This document shows, piece by piece, positions 30,409 through 39,015 of a DNA stretch of 64,000 nt. How positions within the stretch are numbered: position 1 is the first letter of the stretch; each line of letters opens with the position of its first letter. Below the pieces are notes generated by a model. It was not told where the DNA came from and searched no databases. It saw nothing but the letters and a program-made list of their open reading frames with translations. This DNA is from Rhodococcus sp. RD6.2 (lineage in GTDB: Bacteria; Actinomycetota; Actinomycetes; Mycobacteriales; Mycobacteriaceae), in assembly GCF_001040705.1 (NCBI RefSeq), contig NZ_CVQP01000012.1:184911-248910 (forward strand), in the 5' to 3' direction. A program made the position numbers and the translations under genes.

Positions 30409-31869
30409 ATGAACGACCCGAAGAACACTGACACCACCCTGACCACCGCGGTCGGAGCGCCGGTACCCGACAATCAGAACGTCGCCACTGCGGGGCCTCG
30501 TGGCCCGCAGCTGCTGCAGGACGTCTGGTTCCTCGAGAAGCTCGCGCACTTCGATCGGGAGGTCATCCCGGAAAGACGTATGCACGCCAAGGGATCCGGT
30601 GCGTACGGCACGTTCACCGTCACGAACGACATCACGAAGTACACCTCCGCGAAGATCTTCTCCGAGGTCGGCAAGAAGACCGACCTGTTTGCCCGTTTCT
30701 CCACGGTGGCCGGTGAGCGCGGCGCCGCCGACGCCGAGCGCGACATCCGCGGATTCGCGGTGAAGTTCTACACCGAGGAGGGCAACTGGGACCTCGTTGG
30801 CAACAACACCCCGGTGTTCTTCTTCCGTGACCCGCTCAAGTTCCCGGACCTCAACCATGCGGTCAAGCGTGACCCGCGCACGAACATGCGCAGCGCGAAC
30901 AACAACTGGGACTTCTGGTCCAGTCTCCCCGAGGCGCTGCACCAGGTGACGATCGTGATGAGCGACCGTGGGCTCCCGGCCTCGTACCGCAACATGCACG
31001 GATTCGGTTCGCACACCTTCAGTTTCATCAATGCGGCCGGTGAGCGGTACTGGGTCAAGTTCCACCACCGCTGCCAGCAGGGGATCGAGAACCTCACCGA
31101 CGCCGAGGCTGCTGACCTGGTCGGGCAGGACCGCGAGAGTCACCAGCGTGACCTGTACGAGGCGATCGAGCGCGGCGAGTTCCCGAAGTGGAAGCTGATG
31201 GTGCAGATCATGCCGGAAGCGGACGCCCAGACGGTGCCGTACCACCCGTTCGACCTGACCAAGGTGTGGCCGAAGGGTGACTACCCGCTGATCGAGGTCG
31301 GGGAGTGGGAGCTCAACCGCAACCCCGACAACTACTTCGCCGAGGTCGAGCAGGCGGCGTTCAACCCGGCGCACGTGGTGCCCGGCATCAGCTTCTCGCC
31401 CGACCGGATGTTGCAGGGACGGCTGTTCTCCTACGGCGACGCGCAGCGCTATCGGCTGGGTGTCAACAATTTCCAGATCCCGGTCAATGCGCCCCGTTGT
31501 CCGGTGGCGAACTTCCACCGGGACGGCGCGATGCGCGTGGACGGCAACCAGGGCAGCTCGCTGCACTACGAGCCGAACTCGTACGGCAAGTGGCAGGAAC
31601 AACCGCAGTACCGGGAGCCGGCGCAGGCGGTCGGTGCCATCGCCGACCACTTCGATTACCGCGCGGACGACGACGACTACTACTCACAGCCGCGGGCGCT
31701 GTTCAACCTGATGAACGCCGAGCAGAAGCAGGCGTTGTTCGACAACACCGCGCGCAACATTCACGGCGTCGACCCGCAGATCGTGCAGCGTCACATCGCC
31801 AACTGCACCCGGTGTGATCCGGCATACGGGGAAGGTGTGTCGAAGGCCCTCGCGGCGCTCGACGCCTGA
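30409..31869 (+). CDS. katA: Monofunctional haem catalase
   Basis: This 486-residue protein has the length of small-subunit (clade 3) catalases, which dismutate hydrogen peroxide in the cytoplasm. The active-site region is in [19 protein letters not shown] (His about residue 59), with the proximal haem-ligand Tyr in [16 protein letters not shown]. The start at 30409 has GAAGGG 7 bases upstream; the open frame before it is not conserved. A FurA-type box upstream and the following furA gene, 80 bases downstream, indicate peroxide-responsive control. In mycobacteria the analogous furA partner is katG, so here the pairing is with a different enzyme class. Confidence 0.95.
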   Translation: MNDPKNTDTTLTTAVGAPVPDNQNVATAGPRGPQLLQDVWFLEKLAHFDREVIPERRMHAKGSGAYGTFTVTNDITKYTSAKIFSEVGKKTDLFARFSTVAGERGAADAERDIRGFAVKFYTEEGNWDLVGNNTPVFFFRDPLKFPDLNHAVKRDPRTNMRSANNNWDFWSSLPEALHQVTIVMSDRGLPASYRNMHGFGSHTFSFINAAGERYWVKFHHRCQQGIENLTDAEAADLVGQDRESHQRDLYEAIERGEFPKWKLMVQIMPEADAQTVPYHPFDLTKVWPKGDYPLIEVGEWELNRNPDNYFAEVEQAAFNPAHVVPGISFSPDRMLQGRLFSYGDAQRYRLGVNNFQIPVNAPRCPVANFHRDGAMRVDGNQGSSLHYEPNSYGKWQEQPQYREPAQAVGAIADHFDYRADDDDYYSQPRALFNLMNAEQKQALFDNTARNIHGVDPQIVQRHIANCTRCDPAYGEGVSKALAALDA

Positions 31870-31913
31870 CTCGTCCGCCGCCTCGGGGTGGCGAGCGGCA
31901 CACCGACCTTTTC

Positions 31914-31943
31914 TTGACTTGTTCCAGAAATGGCGGGGATACT
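31914..31943 (+). promoter_or_regulatory. furA promoter with FurA-type box
   Basis: TTGACT (31914-31919) and GATACT (31938-31943) are separated by 18 bases and make a good promoter. The box TTGACTTGTTCCAGAAA (31914-31930) overlaps it, matching the katA copy. The -10 ends 6 bases before the ATG, so the furA message is probably leaderless, as reported for mycobacterial furA. Confidence 0.7.
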
Positions 31944-31949
31944 CGGGAC

Positions 31950-32411
31950 ATGCAGGAAAACGGCACGCACACGGACCCCCGCGCGCAGTTGCGTGCGGCG
32001 GGACTGCGCGTCACCGCGCCGCGACTCGCCGTTCTGGGAGCGGTGGCCACGAACCCGCATTCCGATGCCGACGAGGTGGCGGCCGAGGTCCGGGCCGAAC
32101 TCGGCTCGGTCTCCACCCAGGCCGTGTACGACGTACTCAAGGCCTGCGTCAACGCGGGACTTCTGCGCCGCATCGAACCGGCCGGGTCACCGGCCCGGTT
32201 CGAGGCGCGGACCGGTGACAACCACCATCACCTGGTGTGCCGCGACTGCGGCCGCGTCGTCGACGTCGACTGCGTCGTCGGACACGCCCCGTGCCTGGAG
32301 CCGTCGCAGTCGCACGGCTTCGAGATCGACGAGGCCGAGGTGGTGTTCTGGGGCCGTTGCGACCGGTGTCGCAGCGCGAAGAGCCCGGATCACCAGTTGG
32401 ACCACCAGTAG
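31950..32411 (+). CDS. furA: FurA-type peroxide-sensing repressor
   Basis: This 153-residue Fur family protein has a winged helix (about residues 15-80: [14 protein letters not shown], then [20 protein letters not shown]) and the metal/dimer domain with [20 protein letters not shown] and a C-terminal CDRC pair, giving the two CxxC structural zinc sites. FurA of actinobacteria represses catalase-type genes and its own gene and is inactivated by peroxide. The box shared by katA and furA supports that here. The start at 31950 follows the -10 directly. Confidence 0.9.
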   Translation: MQENGTHTDPRAQLRAAGLRVTAPRLAVLGAVATNPHSDADEVAAEVRAELGSVSTQAVYDVLKACVNAGLLRRIEPAGSPARFEARTGDNHHHLVCRDCGRVVDVDCVVGHAPCLEPSQSHGFEIDEAEVVFWGRCDRCRSAKSPDHQLDHQ

Positions 32412-32449
32412 ACGGCGCAGGCCAGCAAGAACAGAACAACGGAATCCAT
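32390..32449 (-). CDS. Candidate 19-residue membrane peptide
   Basis: On the strand opposite furA, overlapping its last 22 bases, a frame encodes [19 protein letters not shown], essentially one transmembrane helix with a Trp-rich end. It is preceded at about 6 bases by GAGGGGG, a good ribosome site, and further upstream by a hairpin GGACAC-TGGAG-GTGTCC. Tiny single-helix proteins of this kind are real in many bacteria but cannot be proven by sequence alone. Confidence 0.35.
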   Translation of the reverse strand: MDSVVLFLLACAVYWWSNW

Positions 32450-32663
32450 GACGGCCCCCTCGGTTCGACCGGACACCTCCAGTGTCCGCCGCAGAACTCG
32501 GCCGAACGAGATTCGCGGCGCAATGTATGCGGATTCGTTTCGTTGGGTATCGCGAGTGGGGCGGAATGTATTCGAACCGAAACGCCTTGGAACACAAGGC
32601 GGACCGAAGAACAGTGTCGACCGGACACGGCCGACCGAACTTCGACGAGAGTAGGAGAAGAGA

Positions 32664-33140
32664 ATGACCAAGGGCCCCATCGCAAGCACACTCGACGCCG
32701 GGCAGCAGCAGATCGCAGGTGACGCGCTGCAGGGTACCGTCGTCGATCTGATCGATCTGAGCCTCGTCGCCAAGCAGGCGCACTGGAACGTCATCGGACG
32801 TAACTTCCTGTCCGTCCACGAGTCGCTCGACGAACTGGTCACGGTCGCGCGCGACTTCACCGACGCCGCTGCCGAGCGGGCCACCGCGATCGGTGTCAGT
32901 CCGGACGGGCGTGCGGCGACCGTCGCCTCCGACGCCGGAACCACCGGTTTCGGTGCCGGCTGGACCAGTGACACCGATGTCGTCGACGCGATCGTCGCTA
33001 ACCTGGCCGCTGTCGTGGAGCGACTGCGCGCGCGGATCGAGGCAACGGAGAAGGCGGACCCCGTCACGCAGGACCTGCTCATCGGTTTCACCGCTCGCCT
33101 CGAGCAGCTGCACTGGATGTGGCAGGCCCGCGCTGCCTGA
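32664..33140 (+). CDS. dps: Dps family DNA-binding ferritin-like protein
   Basis: This 158-residue four-helix bundle has the Dps ferroxidase motif AKQAHWNVIGRNFLSVHESL (His about residue 39, with Asp/Glu in DELVTVARDF). Dps dodecamers oxidise and store iron with peroxide and protect DNA. GAGTAGGAGAAGAGA before the ATG supplies the ribosome site. It lies downstream of the katA-furA genes in the same orientation but with a 250-base gap, so it probably has its own promoter. A 16-bp hairpin follows. Confidence 0.92.
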   Translation: MTKGPIASTLDAGQQQIAGDALQGTVVDLIDLSLVAKQAHWNVIGRNFLSVHESLDELVTVARDFTDAAAERATAIGVSPDGRAATVASDAGTTGFGAGWTSDTDVVDAIVANLAAVVERLRARIEATEKADPVTQDLLIGFTARLEQLHWMWQARAA

Positions 33141-33152
33141 TCCGGTGGTGTG

Positions 33153-33188
33153 AGCGAGTGGCCGGCCCTGCGGGGCCGGCCACTCGCT
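33153..33188. terminator. Bidirectional terminator between dps and decarboxylase gene
   Basis: A perfect 16-bp GC-rich stem (33153-33168 with 33173-33188) with loop TGCG lies between the convergent genes. Confidence 0.72.
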
Positions 33189-33191
33189 GTC

Positions 33192-34658
33192 TCACTCCAT
33201 GAAGCGGGCCAGGAACTCGATCAGCAGCCGTTCGGCGACGGGCTCCGGCAGTGCCTCGATCAGGGCGAGTAGGTCGGCCATGGATCCGCCGAGGCCCGCC
33301 GTCGGATCGAGTCCGGCGAGCGTCAGGACTGCCGCGCAGTTCTCGCTGGTGAGGTCCTCGGGGCGGATGTGGTCGGCAGCCGCGATGAAATCCTCCGGTG
33401 CCACGGCGCCCGGTACTCCGCGCACGGCGTCGGCAGCCTTGGTGACGGCGGTGGCCAGGTCGTCAGCGACGGCCTCCGTCACCGGCGTCAGCGTGAGGTG
33501 GGTTGTACGCGGCAGGACCGTGCCGTCGGACTGGGTCCGGCCGGGCTGCGGCTGCAGCACCCACCCGAGCTCACGCGCCGCGTCCGCCCACCGGTGCGGG
33601 TCGACGCGTCGATCCTCGGGGATCGAGGTGTCCGTCGCGACCGCCAGCAGCGGCCCGACCGGATCGCCGACGATCCGGAGTCCGTCGATGTCGTCGATCA
33701 CTGCCCGCAGGTGTGCCGCGGAACGCGCGATCCTCCCGGTCAGCTCGTCGAATCCGTTTCCACCCAACGCCTTCGACACGGCCCATCCGGCGGCGATCGG
33801 CATCACGGTGCGCGACCCGAGCATGGTCGGGTTCACCACCGCGTACCCGGGCCACGCGCTCGTGGCGAACCACTGCCTGCGGTGCCGGTCCCGGTCCCGG
33901 TACAACAACACGGACACCCCCTTGGGGGCGTAGCCGTACTTGTGCAGATCCACGGACAGGCTCGCGACCCCGGGCACGCGAAGATCCCACAGCGGTCGGG
34001 TGTCCGCGCCCGGCCACCACGGCAGCACCCAGGCGCCGATGCAGCCGTCGACGTGCACCGGGACACCCTGCGCAGCACAAACTTCCGCGATCTCGGTGAT
34101 CGGGTCGAGTGCGCCGTGCGGATACGACGGGGTGGACGCGACCACCAGTGCGACGGAGTCGTCGAGTGCCGCGGCCACGTCGTCCGGCCGCAGACGACAG
34201 GTATCCGGGTCGACGGGCAGTACCCGCAGGCGCAGGTCCAGATAGTGCGCGGCCTTGATGAACGCCGCATGCGCGGTCGACCCGATCACCAACGTCGGTC
34301 GATCCTCGCGTCCCGTCACGGCACGCCACGTGTCGCGCGCCGACTTCACGGCGAGCATGCAGCTCTCGGTGCCGCCGCTGGTCACCGATCCGACGACGCC
34401 GTCCACGCCGTCGGCGAGAACTGACCGGGCGAGGGCGACGAGATCGCGTTCGAGGGCGGCCACCGACGGGAAGGTGGTGGGGTCGAGGCCGTTGAGCGGC
34501 TGTGCTTTTCGTGCGGCGGCCCCGGCGAGGTCGTCGAGTTCGGCGATACCGGAGTCGTAGACGTACGACAGCAGACGTCCGCCTGAGGTGGGGGCGTCCG
34601 CCTCCCGCAATTCGTCGAGACGGGCGAGAACGTCCTGGGGTGACTGCTCGAACTGCAT
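33192..34658 (-). CDS. Group II PLP-dependent decarboxylase (glutamate decarboxylase/sphingosine-phosphate lyase type)
   Basis: This 488-residue PLP enzyme has the phosphate-binding VTSGGTESCMLAVKSARDTW, the cofactor-stacking VPVHVDGCIGAWVLPWW region (Asp-x-Cys) and the Schiff-base lysine in LSVDLHKYGYAPKGVSVLLY. It resembles sphingosine-1-phosphate lyases and archaeal MfnA-like decarboxylases more than GadB. The last 70 residues form a small helical extension of unknown purpose. The ATG at 34658 fits the family start. It follows the GPH transporter gene with a 5-base gap, so the two form an operon, and the transporter may import the substrate or export the amine. Confidence 0.82.
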   Translation of the reverse strand: MQFEQSPQDVLARLDELREADAPTSGGRLLSYVYDSGIAELDDLAGAAARKAQPLNGLDPTTFPSVAALERDLVALARSVLADGVDGVVGSVTSGGTESCMLAVKSARDTWRAVTGREDRPTLVIGSTAHAAFIKAAHYLDLRLRVLPVDPDTCRLRPDDVAAALDDSVALVVASTPSYPHGALDPITEIAEVCAAQGVPVHVDGCIGAWVLPWWPGADTRPLWDLRVPGVASLSVDLHKYGYAPKGVSVLLYRDRDRHRRQWFATSAWPGYAVVNPTMLGSRTVMPIAAGWAVSKALGGNGFDELTGRIARSAAHLRAVIDDIDGLRIVGDPVGPLLAVATDTSIPEDRRVDPHRWADAARELGWVLQPQPGRTQSDGTVLPRTTHLTLTPVTEAVADDLATAVTKAADAVRGVPGAVAPEDFIAAADHIRPEDLTSENCAAVLTLAGLDPTAGLGGSMADLLALIEALPEPVAERLLIEFLARFME

Positions 34659-34663
34659 GCGAC

Positions 34664-36010
34664 TCACTGACTCCTGTTTCGATCTTCTGCTGCGAGCTGG
34701 TATCTGCGGAGCACGACGATGCTGACCGTGACGAGGGCCGCTGGGACAGCGGTGAACGCCACGGCGATGCCCGCCAATGCCGCGTCGGACTGCGCCACGA
34801 CGTCCTCGCCCGAGGACGAGACGAATCCCGTTGCGGCGAGGATCAACAGGACCACCGCAGGACCCAATGCCATCGCGGCGGTCTCGGCGGCTGTCCAGAC
34901 CCCGCTGAACGCGCCCGCGCGGACACTGCCACCGGTCCGCTCCTCGTGATCGGTGATGACGTCGGGCAGCATCGACATCGGCAGCATCTGCATGCCCGCA
35001 TAGCCGATTCCGGCCACGGCGACCACCGGATAGATCCACGGGCCCGCGCCGACCAGCAGGCCGAGCAGGGCGATCGTAGACGCGAGGAACAGCGCCGACG
35101 CGAGCAGGAAGGTGCGCTGCTTGCCCCAGCTGCGTACGAGTCGCATCCACAGCGGCATCACCGCGACCGCGGGCCCGACGAGTGCCGCGAACAGCACCGA
35201 CACCGCGCCTTCGGAGTCGAGCAGGTAGGTCGCGACGTACTGGGCGGCGCCGAGCATGGTGCCCGTCGCCAGTGCTTGCAGTGCGAATGTCAGGAGCAGC
35301 ACCCGGAAGGGTGCGCTGGCCCGAACTGCGGCGAACGTGTCGGAGAATCCGTGTGCCGTCGGGGATTCGACCGGGCTCTGTGCTCGTCCTCGCGGTGCGA
35401 TCGACCACGCCGCAAGCATTCCCAGGCCGAGGATCGCACCCGCGACGACGCCCATCACGAGGTATCCGGTCCGTCCGCCGCCGCCGATCTCTCGTAGCGC
35501 CGGGCCCCCCGCACCGAACAGCAGGATCGCGACACCGAGCAGGGCGACCCGCCAGGACATCAAGCGGGACCGCTCGAGGTAGTCCTCGGTGAGTTCGGCG
35601 GGCAGCGCGATGTAGGGGACCTGGAACAGTGCGAACGCGATCGCGGCGGCGATGAATGCCGCGCCGACCCACAGTCCCGACGCCGCGGCGGAGAGTCCGG
35701 ACGGAACGGCGAAGGTGAGTGCGAAGAACACCGGCAACGTGAGTGCGCCGAGCAGCAGGAATCGCCTGCGGGTGCCCGTGCGGGCCGCGTCGCCGTCGGA
35801 ACGCGCGCCGATCAGCGGGTTGATCAGCACGTCGAGAGCCTTGGGTGCGAACACGAGCACGCTCGCGGCGATCGCGGGCACGGCCAGGGTGTCGGTCAGG
35901 TAGTACGCGAGAACCAGGCCGGGGAGGGTCGCGAACCCGCCGGTGCCGACGGATCCGAGGGAATATCCGGTGACCGTTCGCCTGCTCAGCCGGGGAGGTG
36001 CCGTGGTCAT
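34664..36010 (-). CDS. GPH (MelB-like) family cation symporter
   Basis: This 448-residue, 12-helix MFS-superfamily transporter has the glycoside-pentoside-hexuronide layout: YSLGSVGTGGFATLPGLVLA in helix 1, LDVLINPLIGARSDGDAARTG as the conserved loop 2-3, and MLPDVITDHEERTGGSVRAG near the C-terminal half. GPH members couple sugar or small-molecule uptake to Na+ or H+. The co-transcribed PLP decarboxylase suggests an organic acid or amino compound rather than a sugar, but this is inferred from context. The ATG at 36010 is used because helix 1 starts soon after. Confidence 0.82.
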   Translation of the reverse strand: MTTAPPRLSRRTVTGYSLGSVGTGGFATLPGLVLAYYLTDTLAVPAIAASVLVFAPKALDVLINPLIGARSDGDAARTGTRRRFLLLGALTLPVFFALTFAVPSGLSAAASGLWVGAAFIAAAIAFALFQVPYIALPAELTEDYLERSRLMSWRVALLGVAILLFGAGGPALREIGGGGRTGYLVMGVVAGAILGLGMLAAWSIAPRGRAQSPVESPTAHGFSDTFAAVRASAPFRVLLLTFALQALATGTMLGAAQYVATYLLDSEGAVSVLFAALVGPAVAVMPLWMRLVRSWGKQRTFLLASALFLASTIALLGLLVGAGPWIYPVVAVAGIGYAGMQMLPMSMLPDVITDHEERTGGSVRAGAFSGVWTAAETAAMALGPAVVLLILAATGFVSSSGEDVVAQSDAALAGIAVAFTAVPAALVTVSIVVLRRYQLAAEDRNRSQ

Positions 36011-36072
36011 TCGGTAAACATAGGACACGTGTCCAGCTTGGGGGAGGGTTGTGCGCACACCGTCCGGAACGG

Positions 36073-36107
36073 GCGAATGCCCCTCACCCGGGGTGAGGGG
36101 CATTCGC
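36073..36107. terminator. Perfect hairpin between Ig-repeat gene 1 and GPH operon
   Basis: A 17-base inverted repeat (36073-36089 with 36091-36107) lies just downstream of the Ig-repeat protein gene and upstream of the GPH transporter gene. It probably ends the Ig-repeat transcript. Confidence 0.65.
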
Positions 36108-36130
36108 TCTGTCCTGCTGGTTGCCGGCGA

Positions 36131-38743
36131 TCAGGAACCGAAGATGTTCTCCAGAGAACCGGCCGATCCGGAGCCGCCCGGGGTCCCGGGGTCGGCGACG
36201 GTGATCGTGGACACCGCCGACGTGGACCCGGTGAACCCGGCCTCACCCGAGTACACGGCGGTCACCTGACGTGCACCCGTCTCAGCGAAGGCGTGCGTCA
36301 GGACCGCCTTGCCGTCGACAACGGTGATCTCCTCGCCGATCGGGGTGGCGCCGTCGAAGAAGCGGACGGTGCCTGTGGTGACGAGGACGCCCGCGTCGGT
36401 CTTGACCGTGGCGGTGAGGCTGACCGGGTCGCCGGTGGCGGCGGAGGTCGGTGCCTCGACCGTCGTGACGGTCGCGACGTCGCCCGGTGCCGGGTCGGTC
36501 ACCGAGACGGTGCTCGGCGTACTGGAGGAGCCTGCGAAGCCATCGGCGCCCCCGTACACAGCCGTGATCGAGTGGCTGCCCGCCGTGGTGAAGGTGTGGC
36601 TCAGGGTGGCGGTGCCGCCCGTGACCGGTGCGGTGCCGAGGACGGTTGCGCCGTCCTTGAATTCGACGGTGCCGGTGGCCTCTGCCGGTGCGACTGTGGC
36701 GGTGAGGTCGACCGCAGTGCCGGTGGTGGCGGTTGCCGCGACATTCAGCGTGGTGGTGGTGTCGACGACGTTGACCGCGACCTCGACGGACGAGACCGCC
36801 GAGGTGGAGGTGGCGAAGCCATCGGCGCCGCTGTAGACGGCGGTGATGTCGTGGTTGCCGACGGTGCTGAAGGTGTGGTTCAGGGTGGCGACGCCGGCGT
36901 TGACCGGGGCGCTGCCGAGAACGGTTGCGCCGTCCTTGAATTCGACGGTGCCGGTGGCCTCTGCCGGTGCGACGGTGGCGGTGAGGTCGACCGCTGCGCC
37001 GGTGGCGGCGGTCGCCGGGACGTTCAGCGTCGTGGTGGTGTCCACGACCGCGACCGTGACGTCGACCGTCGATGCCGCCGAGGTGGACGGAGCGTTCGAC
37101 GCGTCACCCGAGTACGCGGCGGTGATCGAGTGGCTGCCCGCCGTGGTGAACGTGTGGCTCAGGGTGGCGGTGCCGTCCGTGACCGGTGCGGTGCCGAGAA
37201 CCGTGTCGCCGTCCTTGAACTCGACGGTGCCGGTGGCGCCGGCCGGGTCGACGGTGGCGACGAGGTCGACGGCCGCACCGGTGACGGCGGTGGCCGGGAC
37301 GTTCAGAGCGGTGGTGGTCCCGACGACCGTCACGTCCACGGCGGAGCCTGCCGAGGTGGACGGGTTGTGGGTGGCGTCGCCGCTGTAGACGGCGGTGACG
37401 TCGTGGTTGCCGACCGTGGTGAAGGTGTGGTTCAGCGTCGCGGTGCCGCCATTGACGGGCACGGGCGCGCCGATGTCGGTGGTGCCGTCCTTGAACTGGA
37501 CGGTGCCGGTGGCGCCGGCCGGGTCGACGGTGGCCGTGAGATCGACGGCCTGTCCGATCGTGGACGTCGCCGGAGCGTTCAGCGTGGTCGTGGTGTCGAC
37601 GACCTTGACGGACACGTCGACGGATGACACGGCCGAGGTCGACGGGCCGTGGGTGGCGTCGCCGCTGTAGACGGCGGAGACGTCGTGGTTGCCGACCGTG
37701 GTGAAGGTGTGGTTCAGCGTCGCGGTGCCGCCATTGACGGGGACGGGCGCGCCGATGTCGGTGGTGCCGTCCTTGAACTGGACGGTGCCGGTGGCACCGG
37801 CCGGGGCGACGGTGGCCGTGAGGTCGATCGCCTCGTCGGTGTATGCGGTCGCCGGGGCGTTCACGGTGGTGGTCGACTCGGCGAGCGACACCGCGACCGT
37901 CTGCAGGCCGGATGTCGAGTTGTAGAAGCCGGCGCCTGCGGTGAACGCCGCGGTGATGTCGTGGTTCCCGGCGGCGGTGAAGGTGTGGTTCAGGGTGGCG
38001 TTGCCGCCCGACACCGTGACCGGTCCTCCGATGTCGACGCCGCCGTCCTTGAACTGCACGGTGCCGACGGAGTTGGCCGGGCCGACGTTCGCGGTGAGGG
38101 CGACGGACTGGCCGACCGTCGCGGTGCCGGGGACGTTCAGCGTCGTGGTCGTCGCGACGGTTGGGTCGGCGACCTGAACGAAGACACCGAAGTTGTTGCT
38201 GCCGCGCTCGCCACCACTCCAGGTGTTCGGCTGGGCCGAGAAGGCGCCGCTGTCGTAGACGCCGGGGGCGGTGTTTGCGGGCACCGTGTAGGTGGTGGTG
38301 AGGACGGCCGACTGGCCGGACTTGATCACGTAACCACCGACGAGGAAGGTGCAGCCGCTGCTGCAGGTGACCTTCGCACCGCCGTCCTGAGTCGAGAAGC
38401 TTCCGCCGCCGCCGGCGTAGCTCAGGGACTGCGCGGTACGGGTCCAGCCGGCCGGCGGCACCTCGCGCAGGTACGAAATCGACAGCTGGTTCAGGGTGGC
38501 GTTACCGACGCCGTTGGCGGTGGTGTAGCCGATCGTGGTCCGGTAGGTGACGGAGCTGCCGGGGAGGACGACATTGCTGCCGACCACTTCCTTCGAGAGG
38601 AGCAGCTGCTGGTCTTGGAGCGACCTCGACGACTGGGGTGGATCGGCGGCGGCGACGCCGCTGGTCACTCCGAACACCAGACCGGTCACGGCCGACGCCG
38701 CGATCAGTGGTGTCGCGAGGCGACGGGACAGGGACAGGGACAC
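36131..38743 (-). CDS. Secreted protein with seven Ig-like repeats (paralogue 1)
   Basis: This 870-residue protein begins at a GTG with GAGGAGG 6 bases upstream. A signal peptide (ATPLIAASAVTGLVFGVTSG, cut near VAAA-DP) leads to an N-terminal beta domain of about 155 residues resembling DUF11-type surface modules, with one Cys pair. Seven Ig-like repeats of about 92-95 residues (bacterial Big_3-like; each with TGTVxFKDG and ATLxHTFTTxGxHxITAxYSG) follow, ending in Pro/Gly and GSLENIFGS. There is no LPXTG or membrane anchor. A surface or adhesion role is inferred from architecture. The next gene upstream is a paralogue with the same C-terminus. Confidence 0.82.
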   Translation of the reverse strand: MSLSLSRRLATPLIAASAVTGLVFGVTSGVAAADPPQSSRSLQDQQLLLSKEVVGSNVVLPGSSVTYRTTIGYTTANGVGNATLNQLSISYLREVPPAGWTRTAQSLSYAGGGGSFSTQDGGAKVTCSSGCTFLVGGYVIKSGQSAVLTTTYTVPANTAPGVYDSGAFSAQPNTWSGGERGSNNFGVFVQVADPTVATTTTLNVPGTATVGQSVALTANVGPANSVGTVQFKDGGVDIGGPVTVSGGNATLNHTFTAAGNHDITAAFTAGAGFYNSTSGLQTVAVSLAESTTTVNAPATAYTDEAIDLTATVAPAGATGTVQFKDGTTDIGAPVPVNGGTATLNHTFTTVGNHDVSAVYSGDATHGPSTSAVSSVDVSVKVVDTTTTLNAPATSTIGQAVDLTATVDPAGATGTVQFKDGTTDIGAPVPVNGGTATLNHTFTTVGNHDVTAVYSGDATHNPSTSAGSAVDVTVVGTTTALNVPATAVTGAAVDLVATVDPAGATGTVEFKDGDTVLGTAPVTDGTATLSHTFTTAGSHSITAAYSGDASNAPSTSAASTVDVTVAVVDTTTTLNVPATAATGAAVDLTATVAPAEATGTVEFKDGATVLGSAPVNAGVATLNHTFSTVGNHDITAVYSGADGFATSTSAVSSVEVAVNVVDTTTTLNVAATATTGTAVDLTATVAPAEATGTVEFKDGATVLGTAPVTGGTATLSHTFTTAGSHSITAVYGGADGFAGSSSTPSTVSVTDPAPGDVATVTTVEAPTSAATGDPVSLTATVKTDAGVLVTTGTVRFFDGATPIGEEITVVDGKAVLTHAFAETGARQVTAVYSGEAGFTGSTSAVSTITVADPGTPGGSGSAGSLENIFGS

Positions 38744-38853
38744 TGCTACCTCCTCGGGGGAGGCCGGGCAATGGGCGCCGGCCACGACGGTACGAGTCTG
38801 GAAGCTACCGGCCATCACCTTCGCAGTAGCGGAGTTCGGTTGTACCAAAGCAT

Positions 38854-38867
38854 GTTTGGGAGAATTT
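38854..38867 (-). promoter_or_regulatory. Motif shared by the two Ig-repeat genes, copy 1
   Basis: GTTTGGGAGAATTT on the + strand (AAATTCTCCCAAAC in gene direction) lies 111 bases upstream of the start of paralogue 1. An identical 14-mer lies upstream of paralogue 2. It may be a regulator site or part of a promoter. Confidence 0.5.
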
Positions 38868-38950
38868 ACATCGACTGAATGACGGTGGTTCGCGTGTGTT
38901 CAGCTGTGTCGCAACGGCCGTCGCCGAGTTGGCGGGCCGGAGAAAGCCGA

Positions 38951-38978
38951 ACGGACGCCCCCGCGAGGGGGCGTCCGT
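38951..38978 (-). terminator. Terminator of Ig-repeat gene 2
   Basis: A perfect 12-bp stem (38951-38962 with 38967-38978, loop GCGA) lies 38 bases after the stop codon of paralogue 2 and is followed in transcript direction by a short T/C-rich stretch. Confidence 0.7.
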
Positions 38979-39015
38979 CGGTATGAGATGTGAAGATCAC
39001 GCGATCATCGAGCGA

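Noticed and set aside
33192..35672. A longer decarboxylase frame extending through the transporter gene
   Set aside because: The region upstream of 34658 lies within the well-supported transporter gene on the same strand in another frame and has no domain character; the enzyme family starts at the ATG at 34658.
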